Shown: in pieces, positions 25,128-33,622 of the stretch
How positions within the stretch are numbered: the first letter of the stretch is position 1
How the letters are laid out: each line of letters begins with the position of its first letter
Origin: JAPLKX01 sp035530195
GTDB lineage: Bacteria > Hydrogenedentota > Hydrogenedentia > Hydrogenedentales > SLHB01
Length of the DNA stretch: 40,742 nt
Assembly (NCBI GenBank): GCA_035530195.1
Contig: DATKVG010000174.1
Coordinates: 1-40,742 of the forward strand
Direction: 5' to 3'
The notes under the pieces: model-generated
The model's input: the letters and a program-made list of their open reading frames with translations, nothing else
What the model was told of the DNA's origin: nothing
Databases searched by the model: none
Translations under genes and position numbers: made by a program

Positions 25128-26663
25128 ATGTGCTGCAACTGTCTTAATCGCAGAGAGTTCCTGGGTGTAACAGCCGCAGCGGCCGCGGGCGCGGTGGCCG
25201 CGGGCGCCGCGTTGGGGGCCGCGGGACGCGCCGCAGCCGATTCGTTTGACTGGCAGCCGGACATGTGGGATCCGGACCGGCCGTTTCTGGTGATCGGGAA
25301 GCCGCTGCGCGTCCAGCCCGTCCTCATGTACAACCTCCCCACGAAGCGGGAGATGGCCTCGTTCAAAGCGTGGGGCGGCGTGCAGACCGAAGAGGCCGTC
25401 GTCCAGGAAATCGCCCGAATCGACGCCGAATTGTCAGATCTCGCCGCGCGCGCCGAATTTCCAATCGAAGTCCTCCCGGCGTTTCGCGTCAACTCCGAAG
25501 CCGCTGCCGAACAGGCCCGCCAGCTCGATGCCGACGCCCACGTCATCTACCCCGCGACCGGTTCCGGCAAGTGGCTGCAAGCCATCGTCCCAGAAAAAGG
25601 GGCCACAATCTTCGTCCGCCACAAAAACGGGCCCGTCTACTACTTTTACGAATCTCTCAACGTCAGAATGCTGAAATCCGACAAAGACCCCGCCGACTCG
25701 CCCAAGCGGCTCTCTGTCCACGACGTTGTGGTCGACGACACCGCCGAACTCCTCTGGCGGTTGCGCGCCCTGTACGGCGTCCACAACTTTGTCGGCTCAC
25801 GCGTGATCGCGCTGGGCGGCGCGCGCGGCAAGTACGACGAGACCGCGCCTAAGTTTGCCCGCGACACGTTCAAGCTCGACATTGTCGAAGTGAGTTACGA
25901 CGACCTTGGCAAGCGGATCGAGAGCACGCTCGCCAATTCCGGCAAGATGGATTGCTGCGAGAAATGGGCCGCAGAATACCTCGCCCTGCCCGGCACGTCG
26001 CTCGAAACCGACCGGCCCTTCGTCGTCGGCGCATTCGCCTTGTACGGCATATTCCGCGAGCTGCTGGCCGAGCACGACGCGCGGCAGTTCACCATCGGCG
26101 AATGCATGAGCACGATCCTGCCCATGTCGAAAACCACGGCCTGCCTGTCGCTCAGCCTGCTCAACGACGAAGGCTACGGCGCGTTCTGCGAAAGCGATTT
26201 TGTGATCGTGCCCGCCGGCATGCTCCTGCGCCATATCAGCGGCAAGCCGGTGTTCCTGCACAACAGCACGTTCCCGCACGGTGGCGTCGTTACGTGCGCC
26301 CACTGCACTTCGCCCCGCAGAATGGACGGCAAAAAATACGAACCCACCAGGCTGCTCACCCATTACGAAAGCGAGTTTGGCACCGCGCCCAAGGTCGAGT
26401 TCCCGATCGGCCAGGAAGTCAGCTTCATCAACCCCGAATACGCCACCGGCCGGTGGGTTGGCCTCAAAGGCAGCGTCGAATCCAACCCATTCTACGAGAT
26501 CTGCCGATCCCAGCAGGACGTCCGCGTCCACGGAAACTGGAAAAAGCTGATCAACGAAGCCCGCGACTCTCACTGGATGATGACCTACGGCGACTGCCTC
26601 AACGAAATCGGCCACGCCGCGCCAAGAATTGGAATCCGGTGGGAGAACATTTCGGAAGCGTGA
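25128..26663 (+). CDS. Tat-exported sugar isomerase-like protein (FucI/AraA fold)
   Basis: This 511-residue protein has a twin-arginine signal (NRREFLGVTAAAAAGAVAAG), so it is exported folded. The mature part resembles L-fucose/L-arabinose isomerase-fold proteins: three alpha/beta regions, then ECMSTILPMSKTTACLSLSLL, ALCESDF-like FCESDFVIVPAGMLL and HNSTFPHGGVVTCAHC. Metal ligands of FucI are not firmly identifiable, and isomerases are normally cytoplasmic, so periplasmic sugar binding is possible. AAGGAGGT (25113-25120) fixes the start at 25128. It ends 191 nt before the ABC importer genes. Confidence 0.6.
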   Translation: MCCNCLNRREFLGVTAAAAAGAVAAGAALGAAGRAAADSFDWQPDMWDPDRPFLVIGKPLRVQPVLMYNLPTKREMASFKAWGGVQTEEAVVQEIARIDAELSDLAARAEFPIEVLPAFRVNSEAAAEQARQLDADAHVIYPATGSGKWLQAIVPEKGATIFVRHKNGPVYYFYESLNVRMLKSDKDPADSPKRLSVHDVVVDDTAELLWRLRALYGVHNFVGSRVIALGGARGKYDETAPKFARDTFKLDIVEVSYDDLGKRIESTLANSGKMDCCEKWAAEYLALPGTSLETDRPFVVGAFALYGIFRELLAEHDARQFTIGECMSTILPMSKTTACLSLSLLNDEGYGAFCESDFVIVPAGMLLRHISGKPVFLHNSTFPHGGVVTCAHCTSPRRMDGKKYEPTRLLTHYESEFGTAPKVEFPIGQEVSFINPEYATGRWVGLKGSVESNPFYEICRSQQDVRVHGNWKKLINEARDSHWMMTYGDCLNEIGHAAPRIGIRWENISEA

Positions 26664-26689
26664 GAGAATAGAACCCATAAGAGACCGCG

Positions 26690-26788
26690 CGGGGACAAGC
26701 CGGCAAGGTGTAAGGAGCGAAAGCCTCAAACAATGAAGACGTAGCGACTCACATTGTCCCCGAGTCATAGCGGATTGGCCGAGAGGCT
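26690..26788 (+). ncRNA. Candidate structured RNA/element with nested inverted repeats
   Basis: The 191-nt space 26664-26854 holds CGGGGACAA (26690-26698) with exact complement TTGTCCCCG (26754-26762). A GAAA tetraloop hairpin, GGAGC-GAAA-GCCTC (26714-26727), lies inside. GACTC (26746-26750) with GAGTC (26762-26766) and AGCCTC (26722-26727) with GAGGCT (26783-26788) form competing pairs. No reading frame occupies it. A group II intron remnant, an attenuator or a small RNA could each fit; I recognise none with certainty. Confidence 0.4.
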
Positions 26789-26854
26789 CTTGTGCAAGCG
26801 TTGACAGGGGAGAAAATGCAGGCTGGGCAATGAGTCGTGAAATAGGCAGGCGGA

Positions 26855-28210
26855 GTGGACGCGGTGTTTTTGTGTTTTGACCGAGTGCGGTGTTGGGCTT
26901 GGACCGTGGTGGTCGTGACGCTGGGGGCGTGTCTTGCGGCACGGGGGGAGCCTTTGGTGTTGGACCCGCCGATGGTGCCGGGGGAGTTGGATGGGGAGAT
27001 CGAGGTCTGGTCGTGGAACATCGCGGCGGCGAGCCTGGAAAACTTGATCCCGATGTTCAACGAGGTTTATCCGCGGTGCCGGGTGCGGGTGAACATGAAC
27101 GGCACGAACATGCAGTCGCGGTTTTTGCTGTCGCTTGCGGCGGGCGTGGGGGCGCCGGACGTGATGCAGCTCCAAGTCCGGGAGACGCCGCGGTATTCGA
27201 TGACGGGCAAGTTGACCGACCTGACGCAGGTGGCGAAAAAGTATGAGCAGGATTTCCCGCCGTCGTTCTGGCAGGACTGCACACACGACGGGCGGGTGTA
27301 CGGAATCCCGTGGGACATCGGGCCGGGCGGCGTGTTTTACAAGCGGAGCGTTTTTGAGCAGTACGGGGTGGACCCGCTCGAGATCGAGACGTGGGACGAT
27401 TACATAGCGGCGGGCGAGACGATTCTCGAGAGGTCAGGGGGCAAAACGAAAATGCTCTGCGTTCCCCGCGGGATGCTGGTGGACTTGTTCGAGCCGCTGT
27501 TGCAGCAGGCCGGCGGGCAGATCTTCGACAAGGAGGGGCGGGTGGCGGTCAATTCGCGCGAGTCGCTGCAGGTACTGAGAATTATCCGGCGCATGATCGA
27601 AACGGGCGTCGGGGCGAATATTATTCACTGGACGCACGAGTTTCTGGCGTCGCTGAAATCCCCGGTGGTGGCGACGTACCCGGTGGGTGCCTGGTTCGGC
27701 GGGACGATCCGCGACTACGCACCCGAGACGTCCGGCGACTGGGGCGTGTTTCGGTTGCCGGCGATGGAACCGGGCGGGCTGCGGACAACCAACTTCGGCG
27801 GTTCCTCGCTGGTGATACCGGATCAATGCAGGAACAAAGAAGCGGCGTGGCGATTCATCGAGTTTGCGTTGTGCACCAAGAAGGCGCAGATCGAGCAGTT
27901 CCGCGCGTTCGAGTTGTATCCGGCGCTGCTAACTACGCACAGCGACCCGTTCTTCGACGAACCCGAACCGTTCTACGGGGGGCAGAAAACGCGCCGCCAG
28001 TTCTCCCTGGACATCAACAAAATCCCCATCATGTACCGCTCGTCGAATCTGATGGAGGCCGAGCGCTACATCAATCAGACGTTCAGCCGCTGGGTCAACG
28101 ACGGGATGAAAGAGCCCGAAGGCATGCTGGCGCAGTTGGAGGAGAAGATGAACCGTCGTCTGGGCTGCGGTATCTCGCCAAGCTCGTTGAGCTTGTCGAG
28201 GGGGAACTGA
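26855..28210 (+). CDS. ABC transporter sugar-binding protein (family 1)
   Basis: This 451-residue extracellular solute-binding protein has a hydrophobic signal with a lipobox-like end (VVVVTLGAC, C26). The maltose-type core reads IEVWSWNIAAASLENLIPMFNEVYP, GVFYKRSVFEQYGVDPLE, TWDDYIAAGETIL and late NKEAAWRFIEFAL. It would capture sugars outside the cytoplasm and deliver them to the two permeases that follow. The start is uncertain: GTG 26855 has only a weak AGGCGGA, and GTG 26864 is an alternative. The last 16 residues (ISPSSLSLSRGN) are encoded by a palindromic repeat and look foreign. The G-ending codons differ from genes to the left. Confidence 0.85.
   Translation: MDAVFLCFDRVRCWAWTVVVVTLGACLAARGEPLVLDPPMVPGELDGEIEVWSWNIAAASLENLIPMFNEVYPRCRVRVNMNGTNMQSRFLLSLAAGVGAPDVMQLQVRETPRYSMTGKLTDLTQVAKKYEQDFPPSFWQDCTHDGRVYGIPWDIGPGGVFYKRSVFEQYGVDPLEIETWDDYIAAGETILERSGGKTKMLCVPRGMLVDLFEPLLQQAGGQIFDKEGRVAVNSRESLQVLRIIRRMIETGVGANIIHWTHEFLASLKSPVVATYPVGAWFGGTIRDYAPETSGDWGVFRLPAMEPGGLRTTNFGGSSLVIPDQCRNKEAAWRFIEFALCTKKAQIEQFRAFELYPALLTTHSDPFFDEPEPFYGGQKTRRQFSLDINKIPIMYRSSNLMEAERYINQTFSRWVNDGMKEPEGMLAQLEEKMNRRLGCGISPSSLSLSRGN
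28174..28200. repeat. Palindromic repeat inside the end of the binding-protein gene
   Basis: CAAGCTC-GTT-GAGCTTG (28179-28195) is a perfect 7-bp hairpin with outer CTCG/CGAG (28174-28177, 28197-28200) after one mismatch. It resembles REP-like palindromes dispersed in many bacterial genomes. It supplies the final codons and stop region of the binding-protein gene and precedes the permease ribosome site. Confidence 0.55.
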
Positions 28211-28211
28211 C

Positions 28212-29123
28212 ATGCGGCAGGGGTTTTGTCAGCGCGTATGGGGGCACCGGCATTTCTACGCGTTTATCTCGCCTTTTTTCATTCTTTTCGGCATTTTTGG
28301 CTTGTATCCGCTGATATTCTCGTTTTACCTGAGTTTCACGCAGTGGGACGGCCTGACGGAGATGACGTGGGTGGGTCTGGCCAATTTCCGCAACATGATT
28401 CACGACGAACTGTTCCTGATATCGCTGTGGAACACGCTTGTCATCGGGGTGCTATACATCCCGCCGATGTTTTTGGCGGCGTTTGTGTTTGCGCTGGCGC
28501 TGAATACGAGCTGGCTGAAACTGCGCGGCGTATTCCGAGCGGCGTTTTTCATGCCGTGCGTCACGCCGATGGTGGTGGTGGCGATAGTTTTTTCGCTGAT
28601 CTACAGCCAGGACTCGGGCCTGCTGAACTATGCGCTGGGGAAGGTAGGCGAGCTTTTCCCATCGCTGAAGATCGAGCCGATCCCGTGGCTGACGAGCGAC
28701 CGGTGGTTCAAGCCGTCGGTGGCGTTGCTGCTGGTATGGCGTTGGACGGGTTACAATATGGTGCTGATGCTTGCGGGACTTCAAGGGATCTCGACCGAGT
28801 ACTATGAAGCGGCGCGCATAGATGGGGCGGGCCTGTTCCAGCGGATGTGGCACATCACGCTGCCGCTGATGCGGCCGGTGTTTGTGTTTTGCGCGATCAT
28901 GTCGCTGATCGGCACGGTGTACATGTTCGACGAGGTGTTTGTGCTGACGCAGGGCGGTTTGGGCGGCCCCGGGGTTTCGGGGATCAACTTCGGGCTTTAC
29001 CTTTTCAACACGTCGTTTGCGGATTTCAAGTTCGGCTACGCCTCATCGATGGCGTACACGCTGGCGTTTTTCGTGTTCATGGCGTCGCTGCTGATTCTGC
29101 GGCTCCGGAAATCGGAGACGTAA
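28212..29123 (+). CDS. ABC sugar permease, MalF/UgpA-type
   Basis: This 303-residue inner-membrane permease has six predicted helices. The EAA loop in the second half (EYYEAARIDGAGLFQRMWHITLPLM) contacts the ATPase; family opening signals are FLFYPLIF-like GLYPLIFSFYLSFTQWD and the FVGLANFRNM region. GAGGGGGA precedes ATG 28212, one nt after the binding-protein stop codon. It pairs with the next gene to form the channel of a CUT1-type sugar importer. No ATPase gene is in the cluster, so a shared MsmX-like ATPase is likely. Confidence 0.9.
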   Translation: MRQGFCQRVWGHRHFYAFISPFFILFGIFGLYPLIFSFYLSFTQWDGLTEMTWVGLANFRNMIHDELFLISLWNTLVIGVLYIPPMFLAAFVFALALNTSWLKLRGVFRAAFFMPCVTPMVVVAIVFSLIYSQDSGLLNYALGKVGELFPSLKIEPIPWLTSDRWFKPSVALLLVWRWTGYNMVLMLAGLQGISTEYYEAARIDGAGLFQRMWHITLPLMRPVFVFCAIMSLIGTVYMFDEVFVLTQGGLGGPGVSGINFGLYLFNTSFADFKFGYASSMAYTLAFFVFMASLLILRLRKSET

Positions 29124-29126
29124 GCC

Positions 29127-29963
29127 ATGGGCGCCGGGAGAAAAAACCGTACACGGCTGCTGGCCCACCTGCCGATGGCGGGTCTGGCGGGCCTGTTCGT
29201 GTTTCCTTTCTACTGGCTGTTTATTTCGGCGTTCAAAGACATGGGCCAGATTTTCAAGCTGCCGCCGGAGTTCCTTCCGAATCCCTGGGTGCTGGGAAAC
29301 TTTGTTCGCGTTTTCCAGGAAACCCACATCGTGCGGGCGTTCGTGAATTCGGTCGTGATTGCGGGTGGGCACGTGGCGCTTGCGCTTTTCCTGTGTTCGC
29401 TGGCGGGGTACGCGTTTGCGAAGTTCCCGAGGGCGCCGGGCCGGGACAAACTTTTCGCGTTCGTGCTGGCGACGATGATGATCCCCGGCGCGGTGCTGCT
29501 GATCCCAATTTTCGTGGTGTTGTGCAAGCTGCAAGCGGTGAACACGTACTGGGCGATGATCGTGCCGGGCGCGGCGAGCGCGTTTGGCATTTTCTGGATG
29601 CGGCAGTACGCGTCGGAGAACGTACACAACGACCTGCTTGACGCGGCGCGGATCGACGGGTGCAGCGAGTTTCAGATTTACTGGCGTGTCGTGTTGCCGA
29701 TTCTGAAACCGGCGCTGGCGGCGCTGGGGATTGTGCTGGTCATCGGGATCTGGAACAACCTGATGTGGGCGTTTATCGTTCTGCGGACGGAAAGCATGTA
29801 TACGCTGCCGCTGGTGATTTACCTTCTGCACGGGGAGCACCGCACGCCGTTTGAACTCATCATGGCGGGAAGCGTTGTAGCGACGCTGCCGCTGATCGTG
29901 GCGTTTCTGGTGTTTCAGAAGAACTTCATTGAGGGGATTACGGCGGGTTCGATAAAAGGGTGA
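29127..29963 (+). CDS. ABC sugar permease, MalG/UgpE-type
   Basis: This 278-residue second permease has six predicted helices. The EAA-loop signature is NDLLDAARIDGCSEFQIYW followed by RVVLPILKPALAALG, and the N-terminal FPFYWLFISAFKDM is typical of MalG. It overlaps functionally with the permease upstream (4-nt gap, ATG 29127 after TAA GCC). Together with the binding protein it gives a complete transport channel and capture part, lacking only the ATPase. Confidence 0.9.
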   Translation: MGAGRKNRTRLLAHLPMAGLAGLFVFPFYWLFISAFKDMGQIFKLPPEFLPNPWVLGNFVRVFQETHIVRAFVNSVVIAGGHVALALFLCSLAGYAFAKFPRAPGRDKLFAFVLATMMIPGAVLLIPIFVVLCKLQAVNTYWAMIVPGAASAFGIFWMRQYASENVHNDLLDAARIDGCSEFQIYWRVVLPILKPALAALGIVLVIGIWNNLMWAFIVLRTESMYTLPLVIYLLHGEHRTPFELIMAGSVVATLPLIVAFLVFQKNFIEGITAGSIKG

Positions 29964-30110
29964 GAGGGGCCGGCGGGGGCAAGTTGGCGCACCTCCATCA
30001 GTTGCGCGGGTTGGCGCGGGTGTGGTAAAGTTTCATAGTTTGGCACTAGTCAAAGTAGGTCTTTTTCGGCCGTTTTACTCTTATCGGGGTTGTTGGAGGT
30101 TTTTCGCATC

Positions 30111-32159
30111 ATGATGCATTGGATGCGCAAGCATAGCAAGATCATAATGTGGGGTATCGTCATTGTCATTGTCCCGTCGTTTATAGCGTGGGGCGGTTAT
30201 CGGAAAGGCCGGAGCCGGAGCCGGGACGAAGGGGTGAACCTGGCGGTGGTAGCGACGGTGGGGGGCATTCCGATCACGCGGGAACAGTACCTGGATCGGC
30301 TGGGCGACGAGGTTCGGCGCAGGGCGCAATACAACCAGTCCGTGACGGTGGAAGATCTTGTGAGGGAAGGCACGGCGGAGAAGATCCTGGAGGGTCTAAT
30401 CGATGCGGCGCTGATCAACATTGAGGTGAGCAAGCTGCGGCCGTCGTTGACCCAGCAATATCTTGTGGATCGGCTCAAGGATGACCCGAGTTTCAAGGAC
30501 GAGTCGGGGAAGTTCAGCGCGACGCTTTGGAACGATTGGGTAACGGCAGACCGGCGGCAGAACTGGAACGCGATATATGCGTCGGTGGCGGACCAGGTCG
30601 CGCGGGACATGCTGGTGAAAGAGGTGACGGCTCCGGCGCGGGTGCTCGATCAGGAGGTCAAAGACGCGTTTGAAACCAGCCGGGCCACGTACCAGGTGAA
30701 GTTTATCAACGTGGACCCGAAGATCACGCCGACCGAGGAGCAGATCAAGGCGCAGTATGACGCGGATCCGGCGAAGTACCAGACTCCGGAGAAGCGGTAC
30801 GTGGAGTACGTGGGTTTTTCGGTGGTTCCGCCTCGGCCGGCGGTTCTTGACGAGATAGTGAGCAAGGCGCGTTCGGGCGAGGATTTTGCGGCGCTTGCGG
30901 GGCAGTACAGCGACATGCCGAACGCGAAAGACAACGGGGGCGAACTGGGCTGGTTTACGGCGGAGAAGACGAAGGCGGAGTTCATGAAAGTGACGCTCGA
31001 TATGAAGCCGGGCGACGTGAGCGATCCGGTGGAAAACAACGGGGCCTACTATATTTTCAAGGTTGACCAGGAAAAGCCCGACGAGAAGACGGGCGAGCCG
31101 AGCAAGTTGATCCGGCTTATCATGATCCGGCCACAGTTGACCGAAGAAGAGCGCAAGGCGGTCGAGGACAAGGCGAACGAGTTTGCGAACAAGGCAAAAG
31201 AATCGGGCGATTTCACCGGCGCGGCAAGCCAGTTGGGTTTGACGGTTCAGACGGCGAAAGAGTTGTCAACAGAGACGACCGAGATCGAAGGGATGCCGAA
31301 AGAAGACGTGATGACGTTCATTTCGGGCCTCGAGTCGGTACCGGCGGGGGAGATCGGCGCGCTTATCGAGTCGGTCCGGCATTTATATGTGGCGCGGGTT
31401 CTGGAAGTAGCTCCGGCGGTGATTCGTCCGCTCGATGAGGTGCGCGATCGCGTGGTGGTGGATGCGGAGCAGACGGTCCGGATAAGCCTGGAACACGCGG
31501 AAATGGTGCGCAACCTGGCCAAGGAGGTCAAGGCGAAGTCGGCGTCGCTCGAGGAGGCGGTTGAACTGTTCCCGGACCTGGCGATGGAGATAAAAGAGAC
31601 CAAGGCGTTCACGGAGAAGGATTACCTGTTGCAGGATGGGGTTTTCATCCGGACGCAAGACGTGATCGCGGCCGTAAAGGATCGTGCCCCGGGTGAGATG
31701 GCGGGGCCGGTGGAAGGGTACAAGTCGGATGCGTATTTCTTCGAACTGGTGAGCAAGACGCCGCCAACCGAAGAGACCTGGACCAACGAGTTCCCCAAGG
31801 AGGAAGAGAAGCTTCGGAAACAGATGCTGGCCAAGCGTCAGAGCGAACTGCTGATGGAGTACGTGGCTTCATTGCGCGAGCGGGCGACGACGGATGGGGC
31901 CATAAATCGGGATGTGATGGCTATCAGCGACGCGCTGGGTTTGAACAGGGCGGCCGAGGGTGAAGGCGAAGGTGAAGGTGAAGGTGAGCCGATTGCGGTG
32001 GAGTCGCCGCCTGGCGGAACAGTAGAAGTTGCGCCGGCAGAGGAAGCGCCCGGCGGCGCTGTTTCGGTCGAGGTAGCCCCGGCGGAAGCCGCGCCGGTTG
32101 CCGAGGAGCCGGCTGCGCCCGTTGCGGAGGAACCAGCGGCGCCACCGGCATCGCAGTAA
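30111..32159 (+). CDS. ppiD: PpiD/SurA-type peptidyl-prolyl isomerase, membrane-anchored
   Basis: This 682-residue periplasmic folding helper has one N-terminal anchor (KIIMWGIVIVIVPSFIAWGG). A SurA_N-like region (about 40-190) and a parvulin rotamase domain (about 225-320; FAALAGQYSDMPNAKDNGGELGW, DPVENNGAYYIFKVDQ) follow. A second, degenerate rotamase-like part lies at about 400-590. The last 90 residues are low-complexity Glu-Gly, then Pro-Ala-Glu. ATG 30111 is used; GGAGG at 30095-30099 lies 11 nt upstream, and a TTG at 30090 is an alternative. It probably folds secreted outer proteins. Confidence 0.8.
   Translation: MMHWMRKHSKIIMWGIVIVIVPSFIAWGGYRKGRSRSRDEGVNLAVVATVGGIPITREQYLDRLGDEVRRRAQYNQSVTVEDLVREGTAEKILEGLIDAALINIEVSKLRPSLTQQYLVDRLKDDPSFKDESGKFSATLWNDWVTADRRQNWNAIYASVADQVARDMLVKEVTAPARVLDQEVKDAFETSRATYQVKFINVDPKITPTEEQIKAQYDADPAKYQTPEKRYVEYVGFSVVPPRPAVLDEIVSKARSGEDFAALAGQYSDMPNAKDNGGELGWFTAEKTKAEFMKVTLDMKPGDVSDPVENNGAYYIFKVDQEKPDEKTGEPSKLIRLIMIRPQLTEEERKAVEDKANEFANKAKESGDFTGAASQLGLTVQTAKELSTETTEIEGMPKEDVMTFISGLESVPAGEIGALIESVRHLYVARVLEVAPAVIRPLDEVRDRVVVDAEQTVRISLEHAEMVRNLAKEVKAKSASLEEAVELFPDLAMEIKETKAFTEKDYLLQDGVFIRTQDVIAAVKDRAPGEMAGPVEGYKSDAYFFELVSKTPPTEETWTNEFPKEEEKLRKQMLAKRQSELLMEYVASLRERATTDGAINRDVMAISDALGLNRAAEGEGEGEGEGEPIAVESPPGGTVEVAPAEEAPGGAVSVEVAPAEAAPVAEEPAAPVAEEPAAPPASQ
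31956..31988 (+). repeat. In-frame hexanucleotide tract (GAAGGT)n
   Basis: Five 6-nt units (GAGGGT, GAAGGC, then three GAAGGT) and a final GAG encode an alternating Glu-Gly run in the foldase tail. Gain or loss of a unit would change length but not frame. Confidence 0.7.
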
Positions 32160-32186
32160 GTCGAGCTGAACAGATAATTCGCAGCA

Positions 32187-32219
32187 GCGGGCGTTGAGAA
32201 GGCCGTTGCCGCGTTTTTT
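32187..32219 (+). terminator. Possible intrinsic terminator after the foldase gene
   Basis: GCGG (32187-32190) can pair with CCGC (32209-32212), and TTTTTT (32214-32219) follows. The stem is only 4 bp with a large loop, so strength is doubtful. The T-run overlaps the stop codon of the convergent MFS gene. Confidence 0.3.
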
Positions 32220-33474
32220 ATTGTTGAGGAGTTTCAGCGGCTTGTTCAGCGGATAGGGGGATGGGCTGGAGGGTCTTGCGGAGGGGTGAGGTGCGTATGA
32301 TGATCTGGTAGGTAAGGATGCGGATGGCGCACAGCAGGAAGAGCATGAGCCTTGCGGCGAAATCGCCGCTGCCCAGCCTGACATAGACGAGCCAGAGGAT
32401 GGCCATCATGATGACGCGGCCGATGGCGAGGGGGACTTCCCACGCGCAGAGGTATTCGATCCGTTGAGCGGGTTCTTCGGCGGATTTTTCGATGATGTCG
32501 AGGTTGAGTCCGGAGTGTGGGATGCCGAACATGGGCCCGGAGATAGAACGGAACAGGCCAAACAGGAACAGGGTGATGATGTTGAGCGGGACGAGCATGG
32601 TAGCGCCCGCGGCAAGAAGTATTATGACGCCCCACCATATGAATCGCCTCCGGTTGGACGGTGCTACGGTGCGGCCGACGAAATAGGCGGTGATGAGGGC
32701 GGCGACGGCCTGGAACGTGCCGTATCCGCCGACGGCGAGTTCGTTGGCGGTCTCGACGTACATAAGCACGCCGAGCAGGATGGGGAAAATGGTGAATGAG
32801 CCGGTGAGGGATGCGGAAACGAGCATCATGAGGCGCCAATCGCGCTGTTCCGGGCCGGGAAAGAGTGCGCGACGGATTTTGAACGGCCTGCGGGCGTTGT
32901 CGGGCGGCACCCAGAGCGACACCACCAGGCAAGCCAGGAACAGGATCAGGACAAGGGCGAACACGCGATGGTAGCCCTGCACGGGGTCGCTCGAGTATTT
33001 GATGATAGCTCCGCTGAGGACGGGGGCGATGAGGCTGACGCCGGCGCTGACCACCTGCATGAGGCCGAGGAAGTACTCGCGTTTGCCGGAGGCGGTGACG
33101 TCGAAGGTGAAGGTGTTTGCGCCAGCCCAGAATACGCCCCAGGTGACACCGAGGAGCGCGCCGAGCCAGCCGGCGTATAGGGGCGACCGTTCGCGGAGGA
33201 TAAGGAGCGCGGCGTAGAAGACGGCGTGCAGCACGAGCCCGGCCCGGTATACGTGGACGCGGTCGCGGGCCTGGGAGTACCAGCCGGCGAGGATGAAAAA
33301 GGGCGGGATTACGGCAAAGAGGACGAGGTAGTGGCGGCAGATGACGGCGAGGTCGTGGCTGTTGACCCAGAGGTAGACGCTGACGAAGACGGTGCTGAGC
33401 GCCGCGGCGGAGCAGTAGAGGGCCTGAAGAGTTAGGATAACCCACGCGCGGGGGAGGAGTTTCTTTTCGTTCAT
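32218..33474 (-). CDS. Major facilitator superfamily transporter
   Basis: This 418-residue protein has twelve predicted membrane helices in two halves, with a cytoplasmic loop near residue 190 (PPDNARRPFKIRRALFPG). The N-terminal half (YLWVNSHDLAVI, FFILAGWYSQARDR) resembles MFS permeases of unknown cargo. No substrate signature is visible. It is convergent with the foldase gene and divergent from the DUF1648 gene, with a 148-nt space that contains a small palindrome flanked by 8-bp direct repeats. Confidence 0.8.
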   Translation of the reverse strand: MNEKKLLPRAWVILTLQALYCSAAALSTVFVSVYLWVNSHDLAVICRHYLVLFAVIPPFFILAGWYSQARDRVHVYRAGLVLHAVFYAALLILRERSPLYAGWLGALLGVTWGVFWAGANTFTFDVTASGKREYFLGLMQVVSAGVSLIAPVLSGAIIKYSSDPVQGYHRVFALVLILFLACLVVSLWVPPDNARRPFKIRRALFPGPEQRDWRLMMLVSASLTGSFTIFPILLGVLMYVETANELAVGGYGTFQAVAALITAYFVGRTVAPSNRRRFIWWGVIILLAAGATMLVPLNIITLFLFGLFRSISGPMFGIPHSGLNLDIIEKSAEEPAQRIEYLCAWEVPLAIGRVIMMAILWLVYVRLGSGDFAARLMLFLLCAIRILTYQIIIRTSPLRKTLQPIPLSAEQAAETPQQ

Positions 33475-33522
33475 GGTATGCGCCGCAGACTACATGACAA
33501 CGCGGAAGAACTCAAGGGGAAA

Positions 33523-33556
33523 TGATGAATCCGCCTGAGGCGGACAAGTGATGAAT
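33523..33556. repeat. Palindrome flanked by 8-bp direct repeats
   Basis: TGATGAAT occurs at 33523-33530 and 33549-33556. Between them is the 13-nt palindrome CCGCCTGAGGCGG (33531-33543) plus ACAAG. Downstream CGGGCCGC recurs at 33559-33566 and 33584-33591. This occupies the divergent MFS/DUF1648 promoter region and has the shape of a tiny insertion with target duplication. Confidence 0.5.
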
Positions 33557-33622
33557 ACCGGGCCGCGGTAGGTGTATTTTTAGCGGGCCGCTGTTTAAGT
33601 CGGCGATTGGAGAGGAGGGGTG

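Noticed and set aside
26801..26830. TTGACA at 26801-26806 as importer promoter
   Set aside because: The best -10 at 17-18 nt is TGGGCA or GGGCAA, too weak to call.
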